Positions 42,405 to 50,714 of a DNA stretch of 64,000 nucleotides are shown here, one piece after another. The position numbers were made by a program, and so were the translations under genes. The notes under the pieces were generated by a model. That model saw nothing but the letters and a program-made list of their open reading frames with translations. It had not been told where the DNA came from and ran no database searches. Within the stretch, counting starts at the first letter, position 1. Every line of letters begins with the position of its first letter. This DNA comes from Pseudomonas moraviensis. GTDB taxonomy: Bacteria > Pseudomonadota > Gammaproteobacteria > Pseudomonadales > Pseudomonadaceae. The DNA lies in the NCBI RefSeq assembly GCF_900105805.1, contig NZ_LT629788.1, forward strand, positions 5,626,501-5,690,500, read 5' to 3'.

Positions 42405-42425
42405 ACCTTGCCATGCGGGCAAGGT
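42405..42425 (-). promoter_or_regulatory. CueR operator of the copA-cueR operon
   Basis: ACCTTGCC-ATGCG-GGCAAGGT is a perfect 8-bp dyad in the MerR/CueR style, overlapping a minus-strand TTGACC -35. It is 37 bases from the copA start codon. Confidence 0.9.
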
Positions 42426-42436
42426 CAAGCACCATT

Positions 42437-42529
42437 CTTGAGGGATTGAGCCTGCTCGCGAATGCGGTGCATCATTCAGCAATCATGTTGACTGATCCGG
42501 CGCTTTCGCGAGCAGGCTCGCTCCCACAG
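42437..42529. repeat. REP doublet, degenerate left arm
   Basis: GATTGAGCCTGCTCGCGAA (left, partly degenerate) faces TTCGCGAGCAGGCTCGCTCC (right). It sits between the copA operator and the small exported protein gene. Confidence 0.8.
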
Positions 42530-42542
42530 GTCGGGTATTGTT

Positions 42543-42926
42543 TCAGTAACCCAGGCCCGCCGGCTTCAGGTACACGCCTTCAGCATTCATCGCCAGGCGG
42601 AACTTCAGCACATCCCCGGCATGCAGCACGACCTCCTGCGAACCCGGCGCCAGCATGCCGGGATTGCAACCCGGTGCCTGCCCCGGCAGCAGCTTCAAGC
42701 GCAGCGAAACCTTGCCCGGCGGCAGGTTGAACGAAGTGCTCTGCTCCTGAAACAGTCGCGCCGAGAGCTGGTCCTGGATGTACACGCCGATCTCGCACGA
42801 GGTCGCGACTTCGAGGCGCTCGCGGGAAATGATCAGTACCGCGTAATCCTCGCCGGCGGCTTGCACCTGCGGGACGGCGGTGAAAAGGCTGAGCAAGCCA
42901 AACAGGCTCAAAGATGACCAGCGCAT
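42543..42926 (-). CDS. Hypothetical exported protein
   Basis: A 127-residue protein with a signal peptide (MRWSSLSLFGLLSLFTAVPQVQA, cleavage near residue 23) and GGAG before ATG 42926. The mature part has RLEVATSCEIGVYIQDQLSA, NLPPGKVSLRLKLLPGQ and PGCNPGMLAPGSQEVV. Two cysteines (in TSCEIG and PGCNPG) could form a disulphide. I do not recognise the family. It lies between the copper genes copA and copZ on the copA strand, so a link to metal stress is possible but unproven. Confidence 0.65.
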   Translation of the reverse strand: MRWSSLSLFGLLSLFTAVPQVQAAGEDYAVLIISRERLEVATSCEIGVYIQDQLSARLFQEQSTSFNLPPGKVSLRLKLLPGQAPGCNPGMLAPGSQEVVLHAGDVLKFRLAMNAEGVYLKPAGLGY

Positions 42927-43018
42927 GGCTGAATCTCCTGAATTTCAGTCATTGATGCACGCAGCTTGGCCGAGCGCGGCGCCGATTGCCAGCCCGGCAG
43001 TTTTTCGCAGAACTTGAC

Positions 43019-43035
43019 CTTGCCATCGTGGCAAG
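43019..43035 (+). promoter_or_regulatory. CueR-like operator upstream of copZ
   Basis: CTTGCCA-TCG-TGGCAAG is a perfect 7-bp dyad next to TTGACC (43014-43019), the same arrangement as the copA operator. It lies about 40 bases before the copZ start. Confidence 0.85.
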
Positions 43036-43074
43036 CTTGAAACTGCCGGCAACCTCACTCAAAGGAGTCTTCCC

Positions 43075-43278
43075 ATGCAAGTGTTCAACGTTCAAGGCAT
43101 GTCCTGCGGTCATTGCGTCAAAGCCATCACCCAAGCGGTGCAGGCCATGGATCCGGCGGCCAGCGTGCGGGTCGACTTGGCAGCCAAAGAAGTCGGCGTC
43201 GAAAGCGCGCTGAATGCCGATCAGGTCATCGAAGCGATTCGCGAAGAAGGTTATGAGGTGAAGCTCGTCCGAAATTGA
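43075..43278 (+). CDS. copZ: CopZ-type copper chaperone
   Basis: A 67-residue heavy-metal-associated (HMA) protein with the motif VQGMSCGHCVKAI (C11/C14) that binds Cu(I). It is the size of free copper chaperones such as CopZ, which deliver copper to CopA. ATG 43075 follows AAAGGAG. The upstream CueR-type operator suggests induction together with copA-cueR. Confidence 0.95.
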   Translation: MQVFNVQGMSCGHCVKAITQAVQAMDPAASVRVDLAAKEVGVESALNADQVIEAIREEGYEVKLVRN

Positions 43279-43359
43279 TCGTTAGCGAGCTATCGGAATG
43301 TTCAAGGCGTCCGGGCGCGGCTAGACTGTCGGGCTGCGACTTGCCCACCTGGATGCCTG

Positions 43360-44580
43360 ATGAATTTCCGTACCATTTTGATACTCGGCGCCTTGAGCGC
43401 CTTCGGTCCTTTGGCGATCGACTTCTATTTACCCGCGTTTCCGGCGATGGCCCTGGCGTTCGGCACCGATGAGCAGCATGTTCAGCTGACGCTGGCGGCG
43501 TACTTCCTCGGCCTGTCCCTCGGTCAACTGGCGTACGGGCCGATTTCCGATCGTTTCGGCCGGCGGCTTCCACTGCTCAGCGGCGTCGCCCTGTTCACCC
43601 TGGCGTCATTGGCCTGCGCCTACGCGCCGAGTCTGGAATGGCTGATCGGCGCGCGTTTCGTCCAGGCATTGGGCGGTTGCGCAGGCATGGTGATTTCCCG
43701 TGCGGTGGTTGCCGACAAGTGCGACGCAGTGGGCTCGGCGAAGGTCTTTTCCCAACTGATGCTGGTGATGGGCCTGGCGCCGATTCTGGCGCCGATGCTC
43801 GGCGGTCTGCTGGTCAACACTACGGGTTGGCAGTCGATCTTTCTGGTGCTCACCGGGTTCAGTGCGGCGGCGGGCCTGGCGGTGGCGTTGGGGCTGCCGG
43901 AAAGCATGCCGGCCCACGTGCCGCGCCAGCCGCTGTCCGGCGCATTGCGCCAGTACGCGCGACTGGTCAAGGATTCGGTCTACCTCGGCCATGCCCTGAC
44001 CGGTGGCATCGCCATCGCCGGGATGTTCGCCTACATCGCCGGCTCACCATTTGTGTTCATCAAGCTCTACGGCGTACCGGCCGAGCATTTCGGCTGGCTG
44101 TTCGGCACCAACGCGGCAGGCTTCATTCTGGTGGCGCAGGTCAATGCGCGGCTGCTGGCCAAACGTGGCCCGGCGTTTTTGCTGGTGCGCGCCGTGTGGG
44201 TGTACTTCCTCGCCGGACTGACCTTGCTGGCGGTCAGCGCAATGCGTCCTGATGCCCTGTGGCCGCTGCTGATTCCGCTGTTCATCTGCATCGCCAGCCT
44301 CGGTTGCATCATTCCCAACGCTTCGGCCTGCGCGATGAACGGTCAGGGCGCCCGTGCTGGCAGCGCTTCGGCGATGCTCGGTTGCCTGCAATTCAGCATC
44401 GCCGCCGGGGCAGCTGCATTGGTGGGTGTGTTGCACGATGGCAGCGCCGTGCCGATGGCCATGGTCATCAGCCTGTGCGGTTTGCTGGTGGTGAGCGTCG
44501 CGCTGCTCACCCGGCGTCTGCAGAATGCCCGGGCGCTGGCGCAAGCCCAAGCCCAAGCCCAAGCCCAAGCCCAAGCCTAG
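43360..44580 (+). CDS. Bcr/CflA-family multidrug efflux MFS transporter
   Basis: A 406-residue 12-helix transporter. The N-terminal motif LSAFGPLAIDFYLPAFPAM and the loop GPISDRFGRRLPLLSG (MFS motif A) fit the Bcr/CflA/TCR family. A conserved VVADKCDAVGSAKVFSQLML segment follows. The C-terminus ends with a run of Ala-Gln dipeptides encoded by six perfect CAAGCC repeats, outside the conserved fold. It exports drugs by proton antiport at the inner membrane. It starts 81 bases after the copZ stop but likely has its own signal. Confidence 0.9.
   Translation: MNFRTILILGALSAFGPLAIDFYLPAFPAMALAFGTDEQHVQLTLAAYFLGLSLGQLAYGPISDRFGRRLPLLSGVALFTLASLACAYAPSLEWLIGARFVQALGGCAGMVISRAVVADKCDAVGSAKVFSQLMLVMGLAPILAPMLGGLLVNTTGWQSIFLVLTGFSAAAGLAVALGLPESMPAHVPRQPLSGALRQYARLVKDSVYLGHALTGGIAIAGMFAYIAGSPFVFIKLYGVPAEHFGWLFGTNAAGFILVAQVNARLLAKRGPAFLLVRAVWVYFLAGLTLLAVSAMRPDALWPLLIPLFICIASLGCIIPNASACAMNGQGARAGSASAMLGCLQFSIAAGAAALVGVLHDGSAVPMAMVISLCGLLVVSVALLTRRLQNARALAQAQAQAQAQAQA
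44542..44577 (+). repeat. Hexanucleotide repeat CAAGCC x6 in the 3' end of the Bcr/CflA gene
   Basis: Six perfect tandem CAAGCC units immediately precede the TAG stop and encode (Gln-Ala)6. Changes in copy number keep the frame and would only lengthen or shorten the tail. Confidence 0.97.
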
Positions 44581-44592
44581 AGGCTTGAAAAC

Positions 44593-44766
44593 TCAGCCAG
44601 CGGCGCGCTGCTGGCTGGGTTCGGGGATCCGGTGGGGCGCGCAGAGCCGCGCTTCGAGGGTGCGCGTGAAGGCCAAAGCTTCGGCTTCACTGCGAAAGGT
44701 CACGACATGCTGGTCCAGACATACCTGCCACTGAGACTTCGCCACTTCTTTTATCAGGATCTTCAT
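44593..44766 (-). CDS. Small hypothetical protein (57 residues)
   Basis: Starts at ATG 44766 behind GGGAGG, the best ribosome site of the region; the longer frame adds an unlikely N-terminus. The product begins MKILIKEVAKSQWQVCLDQH, followed by VVTFRSEAEALAFTRTLEA and a basic tail. The first half resembles small DUF-type proteins with a beta hairpin plus one helix. I do not recognise it. It is convergent with the Bcr/CflA gene. Confidence 0.65.
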   Translation of the reverse strand: MKILIKEVAKSQWQVCLDQHVVTFRSEAEALAFTRTLEARLCAPHRIPEPSQQRAAG

Positions 44767-44865
44767 TGCTGACCTCCCTTGCGTAAAAGATGTATCGCAG
44801 AGGCTTCGATTGTAGACCCCTATATCCGCGCAATTGTGACAAGGGTCAGGCAACTGACTGACGGC

Positions 44866-44913
44866 AAAAAGCCCCGCAACCGCTCTGGCATCACGAGCGA
44901 CTGCGGGGCTTTT
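44866..44913 (-). terminator. Terminator of the oxidoreductase gene
   Basis: AAAAGCCCCGCA and TGCGGGGCTTTT form a perfect 12-bp stem with a 20-odd base loop containing a small inner hairpin (CGCTC/GAGCG). Leftward transcripts from the oxidoreductase gene would end in Us here. Confidence 0.92.
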
Positions 44914-44918
44914 ATTGT

Positions 44919-45932
44919 TTAGAAACCTTCTAAAACAATTTTCCCCTTGGCCTTGCCGCTTTCCAGCAGCTCATGGGCGCGCCGCAGGTTGGCCGCGTTG
45001 ATCACGCCGAAGTGCTCGCCCAGGGTGGTTTTCAAGGTCCCGGCGTCAATCAGCTCGGCGACGCGGTTGAGCAGCTTGTGCTGTTCGATCATGTCTGGCG
45101 TTTCGAACAGCGATCGGGTGTACATGAACTCCCAGTGCAGCGACAGGCTCTTGCGCTTGAGCAGGCTGATGTCGAGCGACTTCGGATCGTCGATCAGCGC
45201 CAGTTTGCCTTGCGGCGCGAGGGCTTCGACCAGTTGCGCGAGATGCTGATCGGTCTGGGTCAGGCTGGCGACATGGGTCACGCTGTCGATGCCGGCGCGT
45301 TTCAACTCTTCGCTCAGGGGCTGACTGTGATCGATAACCAGATCGGCGCCGAGTTCACTGACCCACTCACGGGTTTGTGGACGGGAAGCGGTGCCGATGA
45401 CTTTCAGGCCGGTCAACTGCCTGGCCAGTTGGGTAAGGATCGAGCCAACGCCCCCCGCCGCACCGACGATCAGCAGGCTCTGGCCTTGATCGGTGTTGCC
45501 TTCGCTGATCTGCAGGCGCTCGAAGAGCATTTCCCAAGCAGTGATCGCGGTCAGCGGCAGCGCGGCGGCTTCGGCAAAACCCAAGGATTTGGGCATGTGG
45601 CCGACGATGCGCTCATCGACCACGTGCAGTTCGCTGTTGCCACCGGCCCGGGCAATCGAACCTGCGTAGAACACCTTGTCACCGGCCTTGAACAGGGTGA
45701 CGTCGCTGCCGACCGCCTTGACCACACCGGCAACGTCCCAGCCCAGCACTTTCGCCGCGCCGTTTTCCGGCGCCGCGTTCTGCCGCACTTTGGTGTCGAC
45801 CGGGTTGACCGAGATGGCTTTGACCTCCACCAACAGGTCGCGCGGGCCGGCGACCGGCTCTGGCAGTTCAATGTCCTGCAGGGACTTGGTGTCGCTGATC
45901 GGCAGGGACGCGTAATAGGCGATGGCTTTCAT
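44919..45932 (-). CDS. Quinone-oxidoreductase-like MDR enzyme (zinc-binding dehydrogenase family)
   Basis: A 337-residue medium-chain dehydrogenase/reductase. The N-terminal GroES-like domain has ISVNPVDTKVRQ and GWDVAGVVKAVG. The NADPH site is LLIVGAAGGVGSILTQLARQ. The structural and catalytic zinc cysteines of alcohol dehydrogenases are missing, so a zinc-independent quinone or enoyl reductase is likely. It is divergent from a LysR-type regulator with 137 bases between, which suggests that regulator controls it. The exact substrate cannot be read. Confidence 0.88.
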   Translation of the reverse strand: MKAIAYYASLPISDTKSLQDIELPEPVAGPRDLLVEVKAISVNPVDTKVRQNAAPENGAAKVLGWDVAGVVKAVGSDVTLFKAGDKVFYAGSIARAGGNSELHVVDERIVGHMPKSLGFAEAAALPLTAITAWEMLFERLQISEGNTDQGQSLLIVGAAGGVGSILTQLARQLTGLKVIGTASRPQTREWVSELGADLVIDHSQPLSEELKRAGIDSVTHVASLTQTDQHLAQLVEALAPQGKLALIDDPKSLDISLLKRKSLSLHWEFMYTRSLFETPDMIEQHKLLNRVAELIDAGTLKTTLGEHFGVINAANLRRAHELLESGKAKGKIVLEGF

Positions 45933-46069
45933 GGATGGCTCCGTACAGGTGATAGAAGAAGAAAATCGGGATGAATTCGATGGAGGCCATCATTGGCTAT
46001 TTCTCTGCGCGATAAAAGCGGCTAAAAGAGCAGGCTCTTTCAATATTTTTTTGATAATCGAGGCTGTGC

Positions 46070-46999
46070 ATGCTGCGTTTTGATGACTTGCAGTTGTTTG
46101 TCCGCGCGGCGGATCTGGGCAGCCTGTCGGCGGCGGCGCGGGGGATGGACATGTCGGCGGCGGTGGCCAGTGCGGCGTTGAAGCGCATCGAGCAGCAACT
46201 GGGCGCACGCCTGCTGGCGCGTTCGACCCGCAGCCTGCGTCTGACCGCCGAAGGTGAAGGCTTCCTCGAATACGCCCGCGCCGCCCTGAGCAATCTCGAC
46301 GAAGGCCGCCGCCTGCTGGCCAGCGGGCAGGATCAGGTCAGCGGGATCCTGCAGCTTTCGGCGCCCTCGGACTTCGGTCGCAATCTGCTGCTGCCGTGGC
46401 TCGACGCGTTTCAGCGGGAACACCCGAAACTGACGGTGCGCCTGCTGCTGGGTGACCGCATCGCCGATCTGTTCCGGCAACCGGTGGACATCGCCTTGCG
46501 CTATGGCGAGCCGGAAGATTCCAGCCTGATTGCCTTGCCCATCGCGCCACACAATCGCCGGGTGTTGTGCGCATCGCCCGACTATGTGGCCCGACACGGC
46601 GAGCCGCGCCAGCTCGAGCAACTGGCCCAGCACAACTGCCTGTTGTACATGCTCGGCAGCCGCGTTCACGACCACTGGAGTTTTCACGATGGCAGGCGCG
46701 AAGTCAGCCTGACCGTCAGCGGCGATCGCTTCAGCGATGATGCCGACGTGGTGCGGTTATGGGCGCTGGCCGGTGCCGGGATTGCCTATAAATCCTGGCT
46801 CGACGTGGGTACCGATGTGCTCGCCGGGCGCCTCAAGGTACTGATGCCGGAACTGCTGTGTGAGCGCGCACCGCTGAATCTGTTGTGCGCCCATCGCGCA
46901 CAATTGAGTAAGCCGGTGAACCTGCTGAGGGAGATGCTCGCCAGTCGATGCGCCGAATTGAGTAGTCAATTTCCCGCTTTCCACAAAGTTGATCATTAG
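46070..46999 (+). CDS. LysR-family transcriptional regulator
   Basis: A 309-residue LysR-type regulator. The winged helix spans residues 1-60 (FDDLQLFVRAADLGSLSAAA and RIEQQLGARLLARSTRSLRL). The effector-binding part contains LSAPSDFGRNLLLPWLDAF and HPKLTVRLLLGDRIADL. ATG 46070 follows AATCGAGG. It is transcribed away from the quinone oxidoreductase gene, the classic arrangement of a LysR regulator and target. Ligand unknown. Confidence 0.92.
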   Translation: MLRFDDLQLFVRAADLGSLSAAARGMDMSAAVASAALKRIEQQLGARLLARSTRSLRLTAEGEGFLEYARAALSNLDEGRRLLASGQDQVSGILQLSAPSDFGRNLLLPWLDAFQREHPKLTVRLLLGDRIADLFRQPVDIALRYGEPEDSSLIALPIAPHNRRVLCASPDYVARHGEPRQLEQLAQHNCLLYMLGSRVHDHWSFHDGRREVSLTVSGDRFSDDADVVRLWALAGAGIAYKSWLDVGTDVLAGRLKVLMPELLCERAPLNLLCAHRAQLSKPVNLLREMLASRCAELSSQFPAFHKVDH

Positions 47000-47316
47000 T
47001 CGCAGGCAAATAGAGAAATTTCTGTCAGGAACAATCGCCACCTGCGCAGGCCCGGGCGCAGGACGTCTGGCGTAACCCGCTTATACTAGCGCCCGCCTCA
47101 TGCCTGCACTGACACCCGGCGCGCAGACCCCGTAACGCGTTGCCGGCTTTTGGTGACGGTTGCAACTTCTGCTGCCAGGTTGTGTGCCGGAGCAGCTGGT
47201 GTCGGTGGCATCCCTTGCCCCCGATCCAGGGCGATTTTCGCGTGTTGGCCGATCATCCGTTAGCGGCCAAGATGTCTCCGAGCGGTAGACGATACGATTC
47301 AACAGGGAGTGAACAT
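47000..47316 (+). other. Promoter and long leader before the ArsR-like gene
   Basis: A -10-like TATACT (47082-47087) lies about 230 bases before the start codon of the ArsR-like gene. The following leader contains GCCGGCTTTTGGTGACGG and no convincing ORF. No REP element is present. An upstream-extended reading frame from 47140 is not supported. Confidence 0.4.
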
Positions 47317-48051
47317 ATGGAACATGCACCGTGCATCAGCCAGATCGCGACATTGCTGGCCGACCCCAAGCGCAGCGCGATGATGTGGGCGTTGATGGAT
47401 GGCTCGGCGCGGCAAGCCGAAGAGCTGGCGCTGCTGGCCGGGCTCTCGCCGTCGTCGGCCAGTGCGCATCTGGGGCGACTGTCCGCGGGTGGTCTGTTGA
47501 ACGTCGAAATGCGTGGGCGCAAACGCTTCTTTCGCCTGGCGGCTCCGGAAGTCGGGGCGGCGATCGAGGCATTGGCCAGCGCCACCATTGCCAGCGCGCC
47601 ACGGCAAATCCCCGCTGCGCTGAAACGCACCTCGACCATGGTCAGGCCGCAGGCGGCGCCGTCTTCGCTGTTGCGCGCGCGGTTCTGCGACGATCATCTG
47701 GGCGGCACCCTGGCAGCCGACCTGTATCAGCGCCTGCTCGATGCCGGCTGGATCGAACAGCTTGAGCAGCGGGTGGTAGTGACGCACAAGGGCTCGACCC
47801 GACTGGCCCAGCGCGGCGTGTTCATTCAGGCCCTGGCGCACCGCAACGTGCAGGTGGCCTGTGCCTGCCCGGACTGGAGCGAGCGCCGTCCGCACATGGG
47901 TGGCTCACTCGGCGCGGCGCTGTTGCAGTTGTTCATGCAGTCTGGCTGGCTGACCTTGCCCAACGATTCCCGCGCCTTGCAGTTGACCGCCACCGGCCAG
48001 CGCGAAATCCATCGCTTTGCCAAGGAAACCGAGCTGGAAACAGCGTTCTAG
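47317..48051 (+). CDS. ArsR-like winged-helix regulator with C-terminal extension
   Basis: A 244-residue regulator from ATG 47317, preceded by AGGGAG. The ArsR-type N-terminus (ISQIATLLADPKRSAMMWAL, LSPSSASAHLGRLSAGGLLN and VEMRGRKRFFRLA) spans residues 1-75. The C-terminal half has a second helix-rich domain (DDHLGGTLAADLYQRLLDAG, VVTHKGSTRLAQRGV) and a CACPDWSERRPHMGGSLGA segment with two Cys. It is longer than metal-sensing ArsR proteins. The downstream MFS gene may be its target. Confidence 0.88.
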   Translation: MEHAPCISQIATLLADPKRSAMMWALMDGSARQAEELALLAGLSPSSASAHLGRLSAGGLLNVEMRGRKRFFRLAAPEVGAAIEALASATIASAPRQIPAALKRTSTMVRPQAAPSSLLRARFCDDHLGGTLAADLYQRLLDAGWIEQLEQRVVVTHKGSTRLAQRGVFIQALAHRNVQVACACPDWSERRPHMGGSLGAALLQLFMQSGWLTLPNDSRALQLTATGQREIHRFAKETELETAF

Positions 48052-48178
48052 AGCATTGCCCTGCAATGAGCTGATGCGCAACGTCGTCTACGGCTGTGAA
48101 CAGGTCGTATCCAGTACGGCCTCCGAATGACCATCACGCACACTCGATCCGGGGATTTTCCGGATGGGGGAGCGCAAC

Positions 48179-49561
48179 ATGAATACACAACGCTTTAGCG
48201 CGGCTGAGCGCCTGGAACGGCTGCCGGTCAGTGGTTATCACCGCGTCATTTTCATCATCATCGCCTTGGCATTTTTCTTCGATTCCATGGATCTGGCGAT
48301 GATGACCTTCCTGCTCGGCTCGATCAAAGCCGAGTTCGGCCTGAGCAGTGCACAGGCGGGGCTGCTGGCCAGTTCGAGCTTTTTCGGCATGGTGCTGGGG
48401 GCGTCGTTGTCGGGGATGCTCGCCGACCGCTTCGGCCGCAAACCGGTGTTTCAGTGGAGCATCGTGCTGTGGGGCGTGGCCAGTTACCTGTGTTCAACAG
48501 CGCAGACGGTGGAGACGCTGACGCTGTTCCGCATCCTGCTGGGAATCGGCATGGGCATGGAGTTTCCCATCGCGCAATCAATGCTGTCTGAGCTGATTCC
48601 GGCGCAGCGGCGCGGGCGCTACATCGCCCTGATGGACGGCTTCTGGCCGCTGGGGTTTGTCGCGGCTGGCGTGCTCTCGTACTTCCTGCTGCCGCTGATT
48701 GGCTGGCGCGATATCTTTCTGGTGCTGGCAGTGCCGGCGGTGTTCGTTCTGGCGATCCGCTTTTTCATTCCCGAGTCACCGCGCTGGCTGGAACAGGCCG
48801 GCCGCGACGCCGACGCGGACAAGGTGCTGGACGGCATGGAAGCGCGGGTGCGCGCTTCCATGGGCGGTGCAGCGTTGCCGCAACCGGTTCGTCTGCCGCG
48901 CACGGTGACGCCACCGGGCAATTTCTTCTCGGCACTCAAGCAGATCTGGTCGCCGCAATATCGCCAGCGCACGACGATGATCTGGAGCCTGTGGTTCTTT
49001 GCATTGCTGGGTTTCTACGGGCTGACTTCATGGCTCAGCGCATTGTTGCAGCAGTCGGGTTTCGCCGTGACGCAGTCGGTGTACTACACGGTGCTGATCT
49101 CGCTGGGCGGGATTCCCGGGTTCCTCATGGCGGCGTGGCTGGTTGAGCGTTGGGGGCGCAAACCGGTGTGCATCGTCACCTTGCTTGGCGGCGGGGTGAT
49201 GGCGTTTCTGTATGGGCAGAGCGCGGTGTTCGGCGGCAACGTGGCGTTGCTGATCGGCACCGGGCTGTTGATGCAGTTCTTTCTGTTCGGCATGTGGGCG
49301 GTGCTCTATACCTACACGCCGGAGCTGTACCCGACGTCGGCACGGGCGACCGGCTCGGGATTCGCCTCGGCGATCGGCCGCGTCGGTTCGTTGCTCGGGC
49401 CACTGGTGACCGGACTGGTATTCCCGATTACCGGGCAGGGCGGAGTGTTCGCGCTGGGCGCGGCGTGCTTTGCGATAGCGGCGGGGGTGGTGTGGCTGTT
49501 CGGGATGGAGACGCGGGGCAAGACCCTTGAGGAGCTGACCGAAGCAGAAATTACTGGCTGA
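48179..49561 (+). CDS. MFS transporter, metabolite:H+ symporter type
   Basis: A 460-residue 12-helix transporter beginning MNTQRFSAAERLERLPVSGY; GGGGGAG precedes this ATG. Motif A GMLADRFGRKPVFQWSIV and the ESPRWLEQAGR signature place it with sugar-porter/NiaP/SV2-like symporters. The second half repeats AAWLVERWGRKPVCIV and LYPTSARATGSGFASAIGRV. Such proteins import aromatic acids, nicotinate or related organic anions, but the substrate is not determined. It lies about 130 bases after the ArsR-like gene on the same strand. Confidence 0.85.
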   Translation: MNTQRFSAAERLERLPVSGYHRVIFIIIALAFFFDSMDLAMMTFLLGSIKAEFGLSSAQAGLLASSSFFGMVLGASLSGMLADRFGRKPVFQWSIVLWGVASYLCSTAQTVETLTLFRILLGIGMGMEFPIAQSMLSELIPAQRRGRYIALMDGFWPLGFVAAGVLSYFLLPLIGWRDIFLVLAVPAVFVLAIRFFIPESPRWLEQAGRDADADKVLDGMEARVRASMGGAALPQPVRLPRTVTPPGNFFSALKQIWSPQYRQRTTMIWSLWFFALLGFYGLTSWLSALLQQSGFAVTQSVYYTVLISLGGIPGFLMAAWLVERWGRKPVCIVTLLGGGVMAFLYGQSAVFGGNVALLIGTGLLMQFFLFGMWAVLYTYTPELYPTSARATGSGFASAIGRVGSLLGPLVTGLVFPITGQGGVFALGAACFAIAAGVVWLFGMETRGKTLEELTEAEITG

Positions 49562-49573
49562 AAACAGTCAAAT

Positions 49574-49662
49574 TGTAGGAGTGAGCCTGCTCGCGATAGC
49601 GGAGTGTCAGATATGGATTTTCCAACTGACACTCGGCTATCGCGAGCAGGCTCACTCCTACA
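49574..49662. repeat. REP doublet (REPIN-like)
   Basis: Inverted GGAGTGAGCCTGCTCGCG cores, 89 bp, between the convergent MFS and deaminase genes. Confidence 0.92.
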
Positions 49663-49680
49663 TTGGTCTTGCGCTGAGAC

Positions 49681-50634
49681 TTATGGTTTTACCAACCGCG
49701 CATCCAGGCTGTTCTGCGCCAGGCGCTTGGCCTGATCCTGGGTCATGCCCAGATGTTCGTGCAACGCGTGGAAATTCTCGGTCACGTAACCGCCGAAATA
49801 CGCCGGATCGTCGGAGTTCACCGTGACCTTCACGCCGCGCTCGAGCATGTCGAGGATGTTGTGCTGCGACATGTGATCGAATACACAGAGCTTGGTGTTC
49901 GACAGCGGGCACACCGTCAGCGGGATCTGCTCGTCAATGATCCGCTGCATCAGGCGCTCGTCTTCGATGGCGCGTACGCCATGGTCGATGCGCTGGATTT
50001 TCAGCAGATCGATGGCTTCCCAGATGTACTCCGGCGGGCCTTCTTCGCCGGCGTGGGCAACGGTGAGGAAGCCTTCGTCGCGGGCGCGATCAAAGACGCG
50101 CTTGAATTTGCTCGGCGGGTGGCCCATCTCGGAACTGTCGAGACCGACCGCGACAAACGCATCACGGAACGGCAGCGCCTGATCGAGGGTTTTCTGTGCT
50201 TCGTCTTCGCTGAGATGGCGCAGGAAGCTGAGGATCAAACCGCTGCTGATGCCCAGTTGCGTCTCGCCATCCTTGAGGGCAGCGGCGATGCCATTGAGCA
50301 CCACCTCAAACGGGATGCCCCGATCGGTGTGGGTCTGCGGATCGAAGAACGGTTCGGTATGAATCACGTTCTGCGCCTTGCAGCGCAGCAGGTAGGCCCA
50401 GGTCAGGTCGTAGAAATCCTGCGAGGTGCGCAGCACATCGGCGCCTTGGTAATACAGGTCGAGAAATTCCTGCAGATTGTTGAAGGCGTAAGCCTTGCGC
50501 AGGGTTTCTACGTCGCTCCACGGCAGGGCGATCTTGTTGCGCTCGGCCAGGGCGAACAGCAGTTCAGGCTCCAGCGAACCTTCCAGATGCAGGTGCAGTT
50601 CGGCTTTGGGCAGGGCGTTGAGCCAGTCGTACAT
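49681..50634 (-). CDS. Adenine/adenosine deaminase
   Basis: A 317-residue amidohydrolase of the adenosine deaminase fold. Zinc ligands are H14 and H16 (AELHLHLEGS), His in TVAHAGEEGPPE, and the Asp pair in VTVNSDDPAYFGG. It matches PA0148-like proteins, which were shown to be adenine deaminases rather than adenosine deaminases. The reaction is adenine (or adenosine) to hypoxanthine (or inosine) with NH3 release. ATG 50634 starts about 80 bases after the oxygenase gene. The cluster also encodes an 8-oxoguanine deaminase and purine transporters, fitting purine salvage. Confidence 0.92.
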   Translation of the reverse strand: MYDWLNALPKAELHLHLEGSLEPELLFALAERNKIALPWSDVETLRKAYAFNNLQEFLDLYYQGADVLRTSQDFYDLTWAYLLRCKAQNVIHTEPFFDPQTHTDRGIPFEVVLNGIAAALKDGETQLGISSGLILSFLRHLSEDEAQKTLDQALPFRDAFVAVGLDSSEMGHPPSKFKRVFDRARDEGFLTVAHAGEEGPPEYIWEAIDLLKIQRIDHGVRAIEDERLMQRIIDEQIPLTVCPLSNTKLCVFDHMSQHNILDMLERGVKVTVNSDDPAYFGGYVTENFHALHEHLGMTQDQAKRLAQNSLDARLVKP

Positions 50635-50714
50635 AGTCTTTTCTCATCAGGTGCAATGCCGGCATTCTACAGAGGCTGGCCGCAACAATTGGCAAAACCT
50701 GACCAGGTGATCGA

